A DNA stretch of 64,000 nucleotides, from contig CAKOKQ010000003.1 of the NCBI GenBank assembly GCA_934095825.1, positions 88,948 to 152,947 on the forward strand, read 5' to 3'. Shown piece after piece: positions 1 to 8,259 of this stretch. This DNA is from an uncultured Bacilli bacterium (lineage in GTDB: Bacteria; Bacillota_I; Bacilli_A; RF39; UBA660). The position numbers and the translations under genes are program-made. Position 1 is the stretch's first letter; every line of letters starts with the position of its first letter. The notes beneath the pieces are model-generated. The model was not told the origin of the DNA. It saw only the letters and a list, made by a program, of their open reading frames with translations, and made no database searches.

Positions 1-617
1 TTTTTAGTTTTAAATCCTAATTCTATTTCTTTTTCTTCATTAGTTTGTATCTCAATATCATCATATATTTCTTTAATACTTGCTAGATCCAATAGCCTAT
101 ATGTAAACAGAGCATTTGATAATGAATATTCCAATCTATCAGCAGATAATTTAGGTGTGTCATTATCAGCAATAGGATATAAATGGTAATTATCAATTTC
201 TGATATTTCAATATTATCCCTTTTTAATAATTTCATTATTTCTTTAGAATTTTTTATAATTTCTGTTGTTAAATCTTCTGTTGATTCTTGAGTCATATAA
301 TCTCCATTAAGAAAATCCACACAATGCTTAAATGCAGGTGTTGCTATATCGTGAAATAATCCAGACAAAGTTTGCTTTTTATCATGTGTAAAATGCCAAA
401 CAATTAAAGCAACTGCAACAGAATGATCTAAACTTGAAAAGAAAAAATCACTTTCAAACAAGTTTGAATATATAGTACCACAAGTAATACTAATATATTG
501 TTGTGATAACAATTCCTTTGTGTTTATATATTCATTTAACCATTCTGGAAAATTTGATTCTAATATTTTAAAATATTTTTTTATTTCTGCATTTAAATTA
601 TCATAATATTTTTTCAT
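1..617 (-). CDS. HD-domain phosphohydrolase-like protein, 3' end beyond window
   Basis: A minus-strand frame opens at ATG 617-615 and stays open to the window edge (about 205 residues visible). An AAGGATG ribosome-binding site lies just upstream. A His near residue 65 (DHSVAVAL) is followed by FHDIATPAF near residue 89 and an Asp ten residues later. This H...HD...D spacing is that of metal-dependent HD hydrolases, which cleave nucleotides or phosphodiesters. The segment LYPIADNDTPKLSADRLEY resembles the later part of HD proteins that act on nucleotides. The substrate cannot be inferred and the C-terminus is missing. The 380 bases upstream are gene-free, so it appears to be transcribed alone. 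Confidence 0.6.
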   Translation of the reverse strand, partial: MKKYYDNLNAEIKKYFKILESNFPEWLNEYINTKELLSQQYISITCGTIYSNLFESDFFFSSLDHSVAVALIVWHFTHDKKQTLSGLFHDIATPAFKHCVDFLNGDYMTQESTEDLTTEIIKNSKEIMKLLKRDNIEISEIDNYHLYPIADNDTPKLSADRLEYSLSNALFTYRLLDLASIKEIYDDIEIQTNEEKEIELGFKTK

Positions 618-910
618 TTTTTCACATCCTTACATTGTAAACGGCTTTACACAATCTTTTGCAATTTAGCATTCAATCCAAGTTGATTTTTTCCTTATAT
701 TTTTTTCTAGCTAATTTTTCTTTTTCATTTAATAAATACAAATTTACCACCGACATAATTTCGATTCTAGAAATTCAAATTATAATTATTATACTATAAA
801 TTAACAAAATTTTCCATATTTCCGTGGTATTTAAATAATAAATATATATAATAATTTTAGAAATGAAACATAGTTCGTAACCTGTTGCTCACCTGCTCCA
901 TTTGAAATTA

Positions 911-945
911 ACTTACGAATTTAACTGTTCGTGAGTTTTTTTTAT
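911..945 (+). terminator. Intrinsic terminator-like hairpin with possible alternative fold
   Basis: CTTACGAA and TTCGTGAG form an 8-bp stem with one G-U pair, followed by eight T. The left arm TTACGAA can instead pair with TTCGTAA at 871-877, so two mutually exclusive folds exist, as in an attenuator. No plus-strand gene follows closely, so its role is unclear. Confidence 0.4.
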
Positions 946-962
946 AATTTTTTTCAAAAGAC

Positions 963-996
963 TAAAAAATTGTTAGAACCGAACTATTCTAACAAT
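963..996 (-). terminator. Intrinsic terminator of the lipoprotein gene
   Basis: TTGTTAGAA and TTCTAACAA form a perfect 9-bp stem. On the minus strand it is followed by a T-run just past the stop of the lipoprotein gene at 1003. Confidence 0.75.
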
Positions 997-1002
997 TCAT
1001 AA

Positions 1003-1494
1003 TTACTTATTTAAACTTAATTTTTGCTCTTCTGCTTCATCATAAGCCTTAGAAACTAATTCATCATAAGTAATAACATTTTCATAGTAATAATTAGCGA
1101 ATGCTACTGCATCCTTATGATGACTTGCTGTTTCAAATATATATACATTATTGCTTGGAACCGTTATTTTGTCTTCCATACCTGTAGGTAGTTTTAAAAT
1201 GGTATTATCCTGTTCTACAGTGTAACTTGATAAATCATAAATGATTGCTTTTTCATTCTCAATAACAACTGCACTGCATGTAGCAATAAATGAATATCCT
1301 GATGATGCACTAAATGCATTATAAGACTTAATATCGTTATCATTAGTAGATACTGCAGATTTTGAATTAGATACTGCTGTATAATTAACTTGATATTTTT
1401 GATTCTTTGCATCCTTTTGACAAGCACTAAGACTCATAGTCATAGCTATTGCTATAATTACTGATTTTAGCTTTAATAATTCGTCTTTTTTCAT
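1003..1494 (-). CDS. Small putative lipoprotein
   Basis: The 163-residue product starts with a charged N-terminus, a hydrophobic stretch (IIAIAMTMSLSA) and a lipobox LSAC, so Cys 25 is the likely lipidated residue and the mature protein sits on the outer face of the membrane. A Gln/Asn/Ser-rich linker follows, then a domain of about 110 residues with SAVVIENEKAIIYDLSSY. I do not recognise the family. The ATG is preceded by AGGAAAGGATATT, a good ribosome-binding site. The gene is single, closed by a strong terminator at 963-996. An overlapping antisense frame at 1215-1427 looks like a shadow. Confidence 0.65.
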   Translation of the reverse strand: MKKDELLKLKSVIIAIAMTMSLSACQKDAKNQKYQVNYTAVSNSKSAVSTNDNDIKSYNAFSASSGYSFIATCSAVVIENEKAIIYDLSSYTVEQDNTILKLPTGMEDKITVPSNNVYIFETASHHKDAVAFANYYYENVITYDELVSKAYDEAEEQKLSLNK

Positions 1495-1591
1495 ATTAAT
1501 AATATCCTTTCCTGTTAAGACAATATTATAATTAGAAAATAAGTTCTGTCAATCATAATTAACTTATGGATAAAATAATTATGTTTAACTT

Positions 1592-1726
1592 ATGGATAAA
1601 ATAATAGTAGAATCATTACTTGGTGTATCTAAAACTATGGCTATTGATATTTTAAACAATATGATAAGCAATAACACTTTAATCCAATCAGGCGCTGGTA
1701 AAAATACTTATTATACGCTAATCTAA
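1592..1726 (+). pseudogene. C-terminal winged-helix fragment of a regulator or Fic/RecG-like protein
   Basis: A 44-codon frame reads MDKIIVESLLGVSKTMAIDI and ends in QSGAGKNTYYTLI. This pattern (LGVSKTTA...L...L...G.GKNTYY.L) is the C-terminal winged helix that closes many Fic-domain and AlbA/RecG-like regulators. No upstream part of such a gene is present, so it is a decayed tail left by rearrangement. The ATG may be fortuitous. Confidence 0.45.
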
Positions 1727-1842
1727 TATTAGATTGATATTTGTATATCGCTTCGTGTATGGAAAAAAATTGTAAAAAACTATGATGCTCGCTCCAAATT
1801 GATTGAAACTTAGAAAACTTATTTCTAAGAGTAATAAATGCT

Positions 1843-1866
1843 AACTAGAAATGATTAGTTTTTTTT
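1843..1866 (+). terminator. Weak intrinsic terminator
   Basis: AACTA and TAGTT form a short stem followed by eight T, downstream of the winged-helix relic. It may be the original terminator of the lost gene. Confidence 0.35.
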
Positions 1867-1989
1867 GTTATGTTAAAACTTAATCTGATGTTAAGGGCTT
1901 TCTAATATTTATATTATTACTATATCCTAGATACAGATAATAAAAAAGACTAGTTATATTTAAAACTAATCTTACCGATAAATTGTAAA

Positions 1990-2238
1990 TTATCTCTTGA
2001 TATGTGCTGTTATAATTGTGTAACTATATGAATTTATAGTAATTATTATATTTTCTATTTCACAATACCAATTCTTGCCTTGTTTATATATATTGCAATT
2101 CTCATTTAAAACTTTATTTTTACAATATTCTACTACATCATTTGTATTTAATTTTAGGTTTTTTATAATTCTGTCAATACCCATTTCAGTGGTATGCACT
2201 TTACTTATATTATCAAGTAATATTTGTTTATCTTCCAT
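1990..2238 (-). CDS. DUF3781-family small protein
   Basis: The 82-residue protein carries LLDNISKVHTTEMGIDRI near the start, then DVVEYCKNKVL, GKNWYCEIENIIITIN and a C-terminal SYTIITAHIKR. These blocks match my memory of the DUF3781 family, short cytosolic proteins of unknown function common in Firmicutes, and the length is that of the whole family. It has no signal peptide or membrane segment. It lies just downstream of a cyclophilin-like gene and a broken MerR gene on the same strand, so the three may once have formed a small operon. Confidence 0.65.
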   Translation of the reverse strand: MEDKQILLDNISKVHTTEMGIDRIIKNLKLNTNDVVEYCKNKVLNENCNIYKQGKNWYCEIENIIITINSYSYTIITAHIKR

Positions 2239-2291
2239 AACTTAATATCCTCAAAAAATCACTATTTTCTAACTAATTATTAAAATGTAAT

Positions 2292-2834
2292 TTATCGAGA
2301 TAATGTAAATATTATAGTAACATCTCCATTACCTAGAATATCCTTTAATTCATTTGAACTAATATTTTGCACTTTACCTAATTTAGTGTAACTCCACGAA
2401 TTAGAATTATAAAATGCAGATATTTTATTTCCTTGATATAAAACAATATCTCCTGCTGAAGTTGTAATATTTGCATCTTTTTTAGGAAGTGAAAATCCTA
2501 AATCTCCAATTTTCTCAAATCCTCCATATTCGTAAGCATTTACTATAATATCTTTATTTTTTAGTTGTTCTTTCAATTCTCTTGTTGCAGAATTGTCTTC
2601 TAATTTAACACTTAATACATTATTATTAACTTTGATATATATTGTATTCATACTTTCATCAACCTTATTCTCTGTTATAGTATTATTTGTAATTTCATTA
2701 TTTTCTACTTTATCATAAATTATATTTTCAGTATTATTACTAATTTCTTTTTTATTATTTTTGGGTACAAAAAGTAATATAGTTGATACAATAAAAACAA
2801 TTATTAAAATTATCGGTGCAATAATCTTCTTCAT
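2292..2834 (-). CDS. Membrane-anchored cyclophilin-like domain protein
   Basis: The 180-residue product has an N-terminal hydrophobic segment (IIAPIILIIVFIVSTILLF) that should act as a membrane anchor, then an Asn/Glu-rich linker (about 30-60). The C-terminal domain of about 115 residues carries YIKVNNNVLSVKLEDNSATRE, then GDIVLYQGNKISAFYNSNSW and YTKLGKV, ending DVTIIFTLSR. This is the pattern of the bacterial cyclophilin-like fold domains (Cyclophil_like family). These resemble prolyl isomerases in fold but usually have no demonstrated activity. The gene lies 15 bp after the MerR relic on the same strand, suggesting the regulator once controlled it. Confidence 0.6.
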   Translation of the reverse strand: MKKIIAPIILIIVFIVSTILLFVPKNNKKEISNNTENIIYDKVENNEITNNTITENKVDESMNTIYIKVNNNVLSVKLEDNSATRELKEQLKNKDIIVNAYEYGGFEKIGDLGFSLPKKDANITTSAGDIVLYQGNKISAFYNSNSWSYTKLGKVQNISSNELKDILGNGDVTIIFTLSR

Positions 2835-2849
2835 ATTTTTATAACCTTT

Positions 2850-3067
2850 TTATATATTTTTTCTTATAAATTCTTTAATTTCTGTTAGTTGCATCCCTGA
2901 TTTTTTCAGATATTTTATAATTCTAACAACTTCAATATCTTCATCAAAAAATACTCTATTCCCAGACTTATTTTTCTTCAAATTTGGAAATAGTCCTAAA
3001 TTATCATAATATCTTAAAGTTGGAATCGTTATTTCCATTTTTTTGCCACTTCTGATATGCTATACAT
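2850..3067 (-). pseudogene. MerR-family regulator, frameshifted and C-terminally truncated
   Basis: Reading in from 3067 gives MYSISEVAKK, the canonical MerR start, but a run of seven A shifts the frame into a stop. One more A would join it to MEITIPTLRYYDNLGLFPN, the rest of the MerR winged helix. The second part continues through the DNA-binding wing and stops after IKEFIRKNI, without the usual dimerisation helix and effector domain (families are about 110-140 residues). The gene is therefore either a homopolymer deletion or a sequencing error, on top of a C-terminal truncation. Confidence 0.7.
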
Positions 3068-3647
3068 CAATATTTACGCCTCCAATAATCTCATTGTCAT
3101 AATTCTATTATAATTTATCATATAAAGTTAACTTTAGGTCAAGTGCTTTTTAGAAAGTTGTTTTTAACTTTCTTATTTAATAATCTTAACCAAATTGCTA
3201 TTTATCAAATTTTTCATTTCTTTAAGTTTTGCTTATGATAATTTTTTATCACCAATTTTTTTATATCACATTAAAAAAATATTTTATAGACCATGGATAT
3301 AAAAACCATTATATTCTTGGTAAGCCTTAGTTAAAAAAGTAATTATATATAACTTATACTTTGCCCATCAACATAAAAAAGAACAAAATATTGATTCCTA
3401 TAAAAGATATAATAAATTACACGCTCTTAAATCTTTAAAAAATATTTTTCTTAGAAAACTATTAAATGCTAATTTTCTTTTTTCTATATTTTTTTCGATT
3501 TTAGTTTTGCAAATATCTCAATAATTTTATTTTAGCTACTTTTCACTTATTTACCATCATTACTTAAGTTTAAATTAAAATAAAAATAATAGCAAATGTT
3601 TTACTATTATTTCTTCGGTTCACAGTATTAATTAGAACAATAATTGT
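3068..3647. other. Gene-free stretch holding one copy of a 60-bp repeat
   Basis: No coding frame is convincing. It contains the 60-bp repeat at 3288-3347, which duplicates the 3' end of the gene at 6009. The remainder is AT-rich and unassigned. Confidence 0.45.
3288..3347 (-). repeat. Left copy of 60-bp direct repeat bracketing the restriction-modification pair
   Basis: Identical to 6013-6072 except for one base. On the minus strand it encodes the last 20 residues of the hypothetical protein at 6009-6815 (ending NGFYIHGL) and runs into a stop. It is either the scar of the cassette's insertion or the tail of a lost paralogue. Confidence 0.85.
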
Positions 3648-4943
3648 TTATTTTTCAAAAGGATTTAAATCATACATAGTAGTTAAATTTATTATCCATC
3701 TTACCCATGAACTAACACTTTGTGCTCGACGGCTCGCCGTTTCAAGACTATTAACTTTTGGAGATTCCTTCAAAATATCCTCCGCTATTTTTTTATTGTT
3801 AGTATCTCCATAAGTTAAATATTGTTCTAAAGCTAAATAAAATGGTCTATGTGAAATGATTGCTTTAACAATATTCAAATTTTTACTCTTATGATCTAAT
3901 TTCATTAATTTTTTGCCTGCTTCAGTTAACTTATAACCACCCTTAATGCTTTCAACGAAACCTAAATATTTGGCGGCAGCACTATAATAACTTCCTTGTC
4001 TTTCATCAAATTCGTAAAGCTCAGCTATTTCATTAATTCTCATTTCTGAATCATTTAATACATTTATAAAATCCAAAACCCTATAAAATGAATCAGCCTG
4101 TGGAAATGGAATATTTAAATCTTCTTCCACAAATTTTGTCGTGTTCATAATTTCATAAATGTCTTCTAATTCAATTTGTTGATAAATTTCTCCTAATATA
4201 TATCTTCTAATTTTAACTAGTTTTATACTATTGTAATTATTTTCAGAATTAAATTGATATATATAAAAATTGAATATATTATCGTGTTTAATTAGCATTA
4301 CAGGAATAATTTCTTTATTTGTTGTTTTACGCCATACTCTATATGGATAATATAATTGCCTAATGATAAAGTCGCTCATATAATGGTTTTTAGCTTCTAC
4401 AATAATAAACTTTGTTAACCCTTCATAACTTCCATCAATTTCCATTTGAGAATTTTCAACTTGAACATTAAAATCCATATTATTTTCTGTTTTTATTGTA
4501 TAATCAAAACTGCCTGTTCCCATTCTTCCTTGAATAGTAGGAACTACCTCTTCTCCAACTAAATCTTCTAGCATACCAGAAATAAATGCTGAAGATAATG
4601 AAACTGCCTCGCTATTAATATTTTTACAATCAATAGTAGTTATATAATCAGGCAAATACATTGTTTCTACATCAATAGAATTATCAATATCAATATCTTG
4701 ATAATTTTGAAATCTACCTATTAAATATTCTCCTCTTTTTGTAGGTAAAATAGCTAAGTGATTATCCCTAAAAATAGATGGCAAATCAATTTTACTATCG
4801 AATTTAGTCATTAATCGTGGTTCTCTGAATTCTTTTATTTGACATGCTGAGATTGTAAAATAACCATCTCTGTTTATCGAATTTAATATGTTATACTTAT
4901 CAAATATTTGTTCCCAAGCTATATCATTCTTTCCCGTTGCCAA
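3648..4943 (-). CDS. Putative type II restriction endonuclease
   Basis: The 431-residue protein begins MATGKNDIAWEQIFDKYNIL and contains ACQIKEFREPRLMTKFD, a pattern I associate with a family of type II restriction enzymes paired with Dam-type methylases (DUF6996/6997-like; recalled, not searched). The segment near residues 160-190, with FIIVEAKN preceded by acidic residues, could be a PD-(D/E)xK-type core (E-x-K). A winged-helix region near 300-345 (INEIAELYEFDERQGSYYSAAAKYLG) may read DNA. Its start overlaps the end of the methylase gene by 20 bp, so the two are translationally coupled. It would cut unmodified GATC-type sites if the partner is a true Dam enzyme. Confidence 0.7.
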   Translation of the reverse strand: MATGKNDIAWEQIFDKYNILNSINRDGYFTISACQIKEFREPRLMTKFDSKIDLPSIFRDNHLAILPTKRGEYLIGRFQNYQDIDIDNSIDVETMYLPDYITTIDCKNINSEAVSLSSAFISGMLEDLVGEEVVPTIQGRMGTGSFDYTIKTENNMDFNVQVENSQMEIDGSYEGLTKFIIVEAKNHYMSDFIIRQLYYPYRVWRKTTNKEIIPVMLIKHDNIFNFYIYQFNSENNYNSIKLVKIRRYILGEIYQQIELEDIYEIMNTTKFVEEDLNIPFPQADSFYRVLDFINVLNDSEMRINEIAELYEFDERQGSYYSAAAKYLGFVESIKGGYKLTEAGKKLMKLDHKSKNLNIVKAIISHRPFYLALEQYLTYGDTNNKKIAEDILKESPKVNSLETASRRAQSVSSWVRWIINLTTMYDLNPFEK

Positions 4944-5787
4944 TTATTAACACCTCCTGAATTTCTCCTCTTTTTTTAGCATTTGAATTTATATTTCTTT
5001 TTGCCATTAAAGTGTGAATAGAATATTTACTTTTATCACTATATAAGTCTTTAATAAATGGGGTTGATGAGTTACTAATAATAACTGTACAACCATTATT
5101 TATTAATTTATCACATAAATCTTTTAATCTTCTTTGATCTTTTTTTGTAAAACCATTTTCTGTATATCCAACAAAATTCACCTGATCATCATATTGGTCA
5201 TATGGTGGGTCAAAATAAACTAATGTTCCTTTTTGTACATCTTTGCAGCAATCCTCGAAATCGCCTTGTCTGAAATCGATATCATTATTAACAAAATATT
5301 CGTGGAGTGCTTTTAAAACAGGTTTATTACAAATATTAGGACTTTTGTATTTTCCAAATGGCGTATTAAATTGCCCAGAGCTATTCAATCTAAAAAGCCC
5401 ATTATAGCAAGTTCTATTAAGATAAATTAATCGTGCAGATTTTTCAACAGAAGACCATTCTTTATATTCTTCTTTTCTGTCAAATGCTCTAATTTTATAA
5501 AAATCTTCTTCGTTATTTTTATTTTCATATTCTTCTAATTTGGTAATGAGTTCATCATAATTATATTTTATACATTTATAACATTCAATCAAATCTTTAT
5601 TATAATCATTTACTACTGCTTTATTAGGTTGCAAATAAAATAAAATTGAACCACCACCTATAAAAGGTTCACAATAACTTGTATATTTAATCTTTTTTAA
5701 ATATTTTTCCATTTGAGGTATTAATTGTCTTTTTCCACCAGCCCATTTCAAAAATGGTTGAATTAATAAGTTCTTATTTTTCTTCAT
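4924..5787 (-). CDS. Dam-family DNA adenine methyltransferase
   Basis: The 287-residue enzyme transfers methyl from S-adenosylmethionine to N6 of adenine. FLKWAGGKRQL and YCEPFIGGGSILF form the AdoMet-binding motifs, and VYFDPPYDQY holds the catalytic DPPY; order and length match Dam/DpnM (class D12). The start MKKNKN at 5787 is chosen because AGGAGGT lies 6 bp upstream; a longer frame from 5814 translates through that ribosome-binding site. The gene precedes and overlaps the restriction gene, so protection is made first. Sequence specificity (probably GATC) is inferred from the family only. Confidence 0.88.
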   Translation of the reverse strand: MKKNKNLLIQPFLKWAGGKRQLIPQMEKYLKKIKYTSYCEPFIGGGSILFYLQPNKAVVNDYNKDLIECYKCIKYNYDELITKLEEYENKNNEEDFYKIRAFDRKEEYKEWSSVEKSARLIYLNRTCYNGLFRLNSSGQFNTPFGKYKSPNICNKPVLKALHEYFVNNDIDFRQGDFEDCCKDVQKGTLVYFDPPYDQYDDQVNFVGYTENGFTKKDQRRLKDLCDKLINNGCTVIISNSSTPFIKDLYSDKSKYSIHTLMAKRNINSNAKKRGEIQEVLIIGNGKE

Positions 5788-6008
5788 TTTTATACCTCCT
5801 ATTTTTTCGAACATTATATCATAAATAATAAAATCATGATATACTTTGATGATTTTTTGTTATCTACCTTAATTTTAATTTTTTTAGTTGACAAAGTCAT
5901 TAAGTAACATTTTCTTTTAAAGGTGTTATTTAATTAAGTTTTATTTTATATATAATATTTTCAAAGACAAATCTATTTTATCATAAATTTAAAATTAATG
6001 AAGTACTT

Positions 6009-6815
6009 TTACAGACCATGGATATAAAAGCCATTATATTCTTGGTAAGCCTTAGTTAAAAAAGTAATTATAGGTAAATATTCATTACAGTTATCTTTAA
6101 TTAAATTATCTAAAATATATTTAGTTTGATCTTTATTATAATAATTAGATCCATAGTAATCAAAGGTACTTACTTTGTTTTTATAAGTAGTTTTATCAAA
6201 GTAGGGGTATTTTTTTATAAAATCATTAAATCTATCTTCATTAATATATAAAGAATCATTATAATTTCTTATTTTCTTATTTATTTTATAATAAGATAAT
6301 TCAAAGGCTAGATTGATTGGTTTATTATTAGTGTTTTTGACAAAGTAGTTTTCCGGACCGTCTATACTAGAAGTAACTAAAGGGTATTCTTTAAAAAAGT
6401 CTTTATTTATTTCATATCTAGAAGTAATACTAAAATAAGTACTGTCGGTGCAGGCTATTTCCATATCTGCTAAGGGATGTTGGATATGAGGACCTACATA
6501 GTATTTTAAATCTATCTTATTAATACGAGGGATGGCGTATTGGAAAACTTCATTTTCCTTAAAATTAGCTGGGATAGCACTAAAAATACCATTAATAAAC
6601 TGAATGTCTTCGTTTTCTAAAATGGTTAAGAGTTCTTGATTAGATAAAAATATATAATCATTATTAAATAAATCAATATAACTCTTATTTTGAGGATAAG
6701 CCTCGATATCACTTATTAACCACTTATATTTTAAATTAGAACCCCCTAAAGACTTTAAGAGTTTTAAAAGATGGGTATATTCGTTATCATCATTTATAGA
6801 AATATATCTTTGCAT
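6009..6815 (-). CDS. Hypothetical protein, 268 residues
   Basis: Starts MQRYISINDDNEY after a good GGAG site. It is rich in Tyr, Asn and Lys, without signal peptide or membrane segments, so it is probably cytosolic. Notable blocks are YVGPHIQHPLADMEIACTDS in the middle and FLTKAYQEYNGFYIHGL at the end. I do not recognise the family. Its last 20 codons are duplicated at 3288-3347, on the far side of the restriction-modification pair. This makes it the probable landing gene of that cassette or the survivor of a tandem pair. Confidence 0.55.
   Translation of the reverse strand: MQRYISINDDNEYTHLLKLLKSLGGSNLKYKWLISDIEAYPQNKSYIDLFNNDYIFLSNQELLTILENEDIQFINGIFSAIPANFKENEVFQYAIPRINKIDLKYYVGPHIQHPLADMEIACTDSTYFSITSRYEINKDFFKEYPLVTSSIDGPENYFVKNTNNKPINLAFELSYYKINKKIRNYNDSLYINEDRFNDFIKKYPYFDKTTYKNKVSTFDYYGSNYYNKDQTKYILDNLIKDNCNEYLPIITFLTKAYQEYNGFYIHGL
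6013..6072 (-). repeat. Right copy of 60-bp direct repeat
   Basis: 59 of 60 bases match 3288-3347. This copy is the intact 3' end of the gene at 6009-6815. Confidence 0.85.
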
Positions 6816-6882
6816 ATTTATTCTCCTAACTTTAAATTTATTATAACAGTAATCCTACTAAAAGGGGTATTTTTAAATAAAA

Positions 6883-7298
6883 AAGGGGCTGTTACGAAAT
6901 TAAATAATTAATTTCCGACAGTCCTTTTTTCTTGCAATTAAAAAAGCGTGCTGGGAATCGGACCCCTCGACGCTTATTACATGATACAATATGTTTGAAA
7001 GAAGTTGTATCACATGAAATATTTTACTATAAAAAGTAGTCTTTTTCTAGTGTCCTCATCTAAGTGTGATGAGGAATATCGAAAAAATCAGAAGTTAGTA
7101 ATTTAATAAATTATGTTTGTATAAAAAAATTTAATAAGCATGAGCAAAACATCGGAAAATAATTTACCTTTTTAGATAAAGAAATAATTAAAAATAGTTA
7201 CTGAAATATTACATTACATTGAATCTTAAAGAAGAAGAATTAAATTATTTCAAAGAAAAAAGGTTGTTATAAATTAACTAATTTCGTAACAGCCCCTT
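6883..7298. mobile_element. MITE-like or IS-relic element with perfect 20-bp terminal inverted repeats
   Basis: Bases 6883-6902 and 7279-7298 are perfect inverted repeats (AAGGGGCTGTTACGAAATTA and its complement) enclosing 376 bp with no transposase frame. An internal imperfect pair (GATACAA...TTGTATC near 6983-7012) may be a further fold. Such ends occur on DDE-type insertion sequences of Firmicutes, so this is probably a non-autonomous derivative. It separates two hypothetical genes without disrupting either. Confidence 0.7.
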
Positions 7299-7307
7299 AA
7301 AATTTTT

Positions 7308-8087
7308 TTATAGATTTTTAATATTGTGTTTAACACTCATTCCCGGATATTTACGAACTAATGTTTTTTCCAAACCATGTTGATAAGAAGAAGTAAAATC
7401 CTTATCTTTTAAATTCATATCATCTAAAATAAGACCAGCCAAATAATTTTGAGCCGCAATTAACTCTTTAGTCGTATTATCTAAAGAGAAATTATTTAAA
7501 CTAGTTAATTTCTTATTTATTATTTCTAAGTCAGCTTGACGATTAGTTTCCCATTTAGAACCGTTTTCATCTTGGAATCTTTTAACCCCATCATGATGCG
7601 CATGGGGATTATCTTGTTTAAACTTAGCCTCATATTCCTTAGTTAATCTCTTTATTTCTTCTTCTCTTAAAATGCTGTTAGGACCACTAGAATAGATGAT
7701 AGCATCCCCAATATATAAAGGACTATCTTCTTCGATATTAAAGCGAAAACTATTTATACTTTTGCCATTCATTTTTCCAAAAATACTGAATTCAACGGGG
7801 TGTTTATAGTTTTCAACTGTACTTATTTCAATACCATTACCATTATTTAGAAGTAGATTCTTAGTACGATTACAAATATTATAAATTACTATTCTTTTAT
7901 ATAATTCTATTTTTCTTAAGATTTCTCTATTATCATTATTAAATTCTTTATTAAAAGCCGATATTTCTAAGGCAAGTAGGCTTTCTAAATATTCATAAGA
8001 TTCTTTAGATAATAACCATTCATATTGTTTTAAATCTTGATATAGTTCTTTTTGACTTTCTAATATACTTTTGTTTTTGTTAACCAT
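7308..8087 (-). CDS. Hypothetical protein, 259 residues
   Basis: Begins MVNKNKSILESQKELYQDL after GGGAGGAAAT. The first half is predicted helical (ESYEYLESLLALEISAFNKEF), the middle has short beta-like stretches, and near residue 160 there is a His-rich HAHHDGVKRFQ segment that could bind metal. No signal peptide or membrane segment is visible and I do not recognise the family. Its stop lies 10 bp from the right end of the MITE-like element, so its original terminator was probably displaced. Confidence 0.5.
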   Translation of the reverse strand: MVNKNKSILESQKELYQDLKQYEWLLSKESYEYLESLLALEISAFNKEFNNDNREILRKIELYKRIVIYNICNRTKNLLLNNGNGIEISTVENYKHPVEFSIFGKMNGKSINSFRFNIEEDSPLYIGDAIIYSSGPNSILREEEIKRLTKEYEAKFKQDNPHAHHDGVKRFQDENGSKWETNRQADLEIINKKLTSLNNFSLDNTTKELIAAQNYLAGLILDDMNLKDKDFTSSYQHGLEKTLVRKYPGMSVKHNIKNL

Positions 8088-8259
8088 TTTATTTCCTCCC
8101 TGTAAGTATTATCTACCTACATTTTCATAATAACATAGGCTTATTTAAAAAGATACTATTATTTTATAAATATTATGGGTTTAGTATTACTTCCCACCCG
8201 CCCACCCTCAAGGAGATTAATTAAGACGACTAGATCATAATGTAAAATTAGAGGTTAAT

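Larger units (their letters stand above)
618..1002. other. Gene-free stretch with two terminators
   Basis: No convincing coding frame is seen. The stretch holds the leader of the HD-domain gene, an AT-rich tract (780-860), a plus-strand terminator-like hairpin near 911-945 with an alternative pairing partner upstream, and a minus-strand terminator at 963-996. Confidence 0.5.
1495..1989. other. Mostly gene-free stretch with a gene relic
   Basis: Contains a 17-bp tandem duplication (AACTTATGGATAAAATAAT at about 1560 and 1587), the winged-helix relic at 1592-1726 and a plus-strand hairpin plus T-run near 1843-1866. Nothing else is seen. Confidence 0.45.

Noticed and set aside
6941..6975. A tRNA T-arm-like sequence on the minus strand (GGGGTCCGATTCCCAGC) inside the MITE-like element
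   Set aside because: The T loop lacks the usual TTC and no acceptor, D or anticodon arm is found nearby, so it is at most a fragment or chance.
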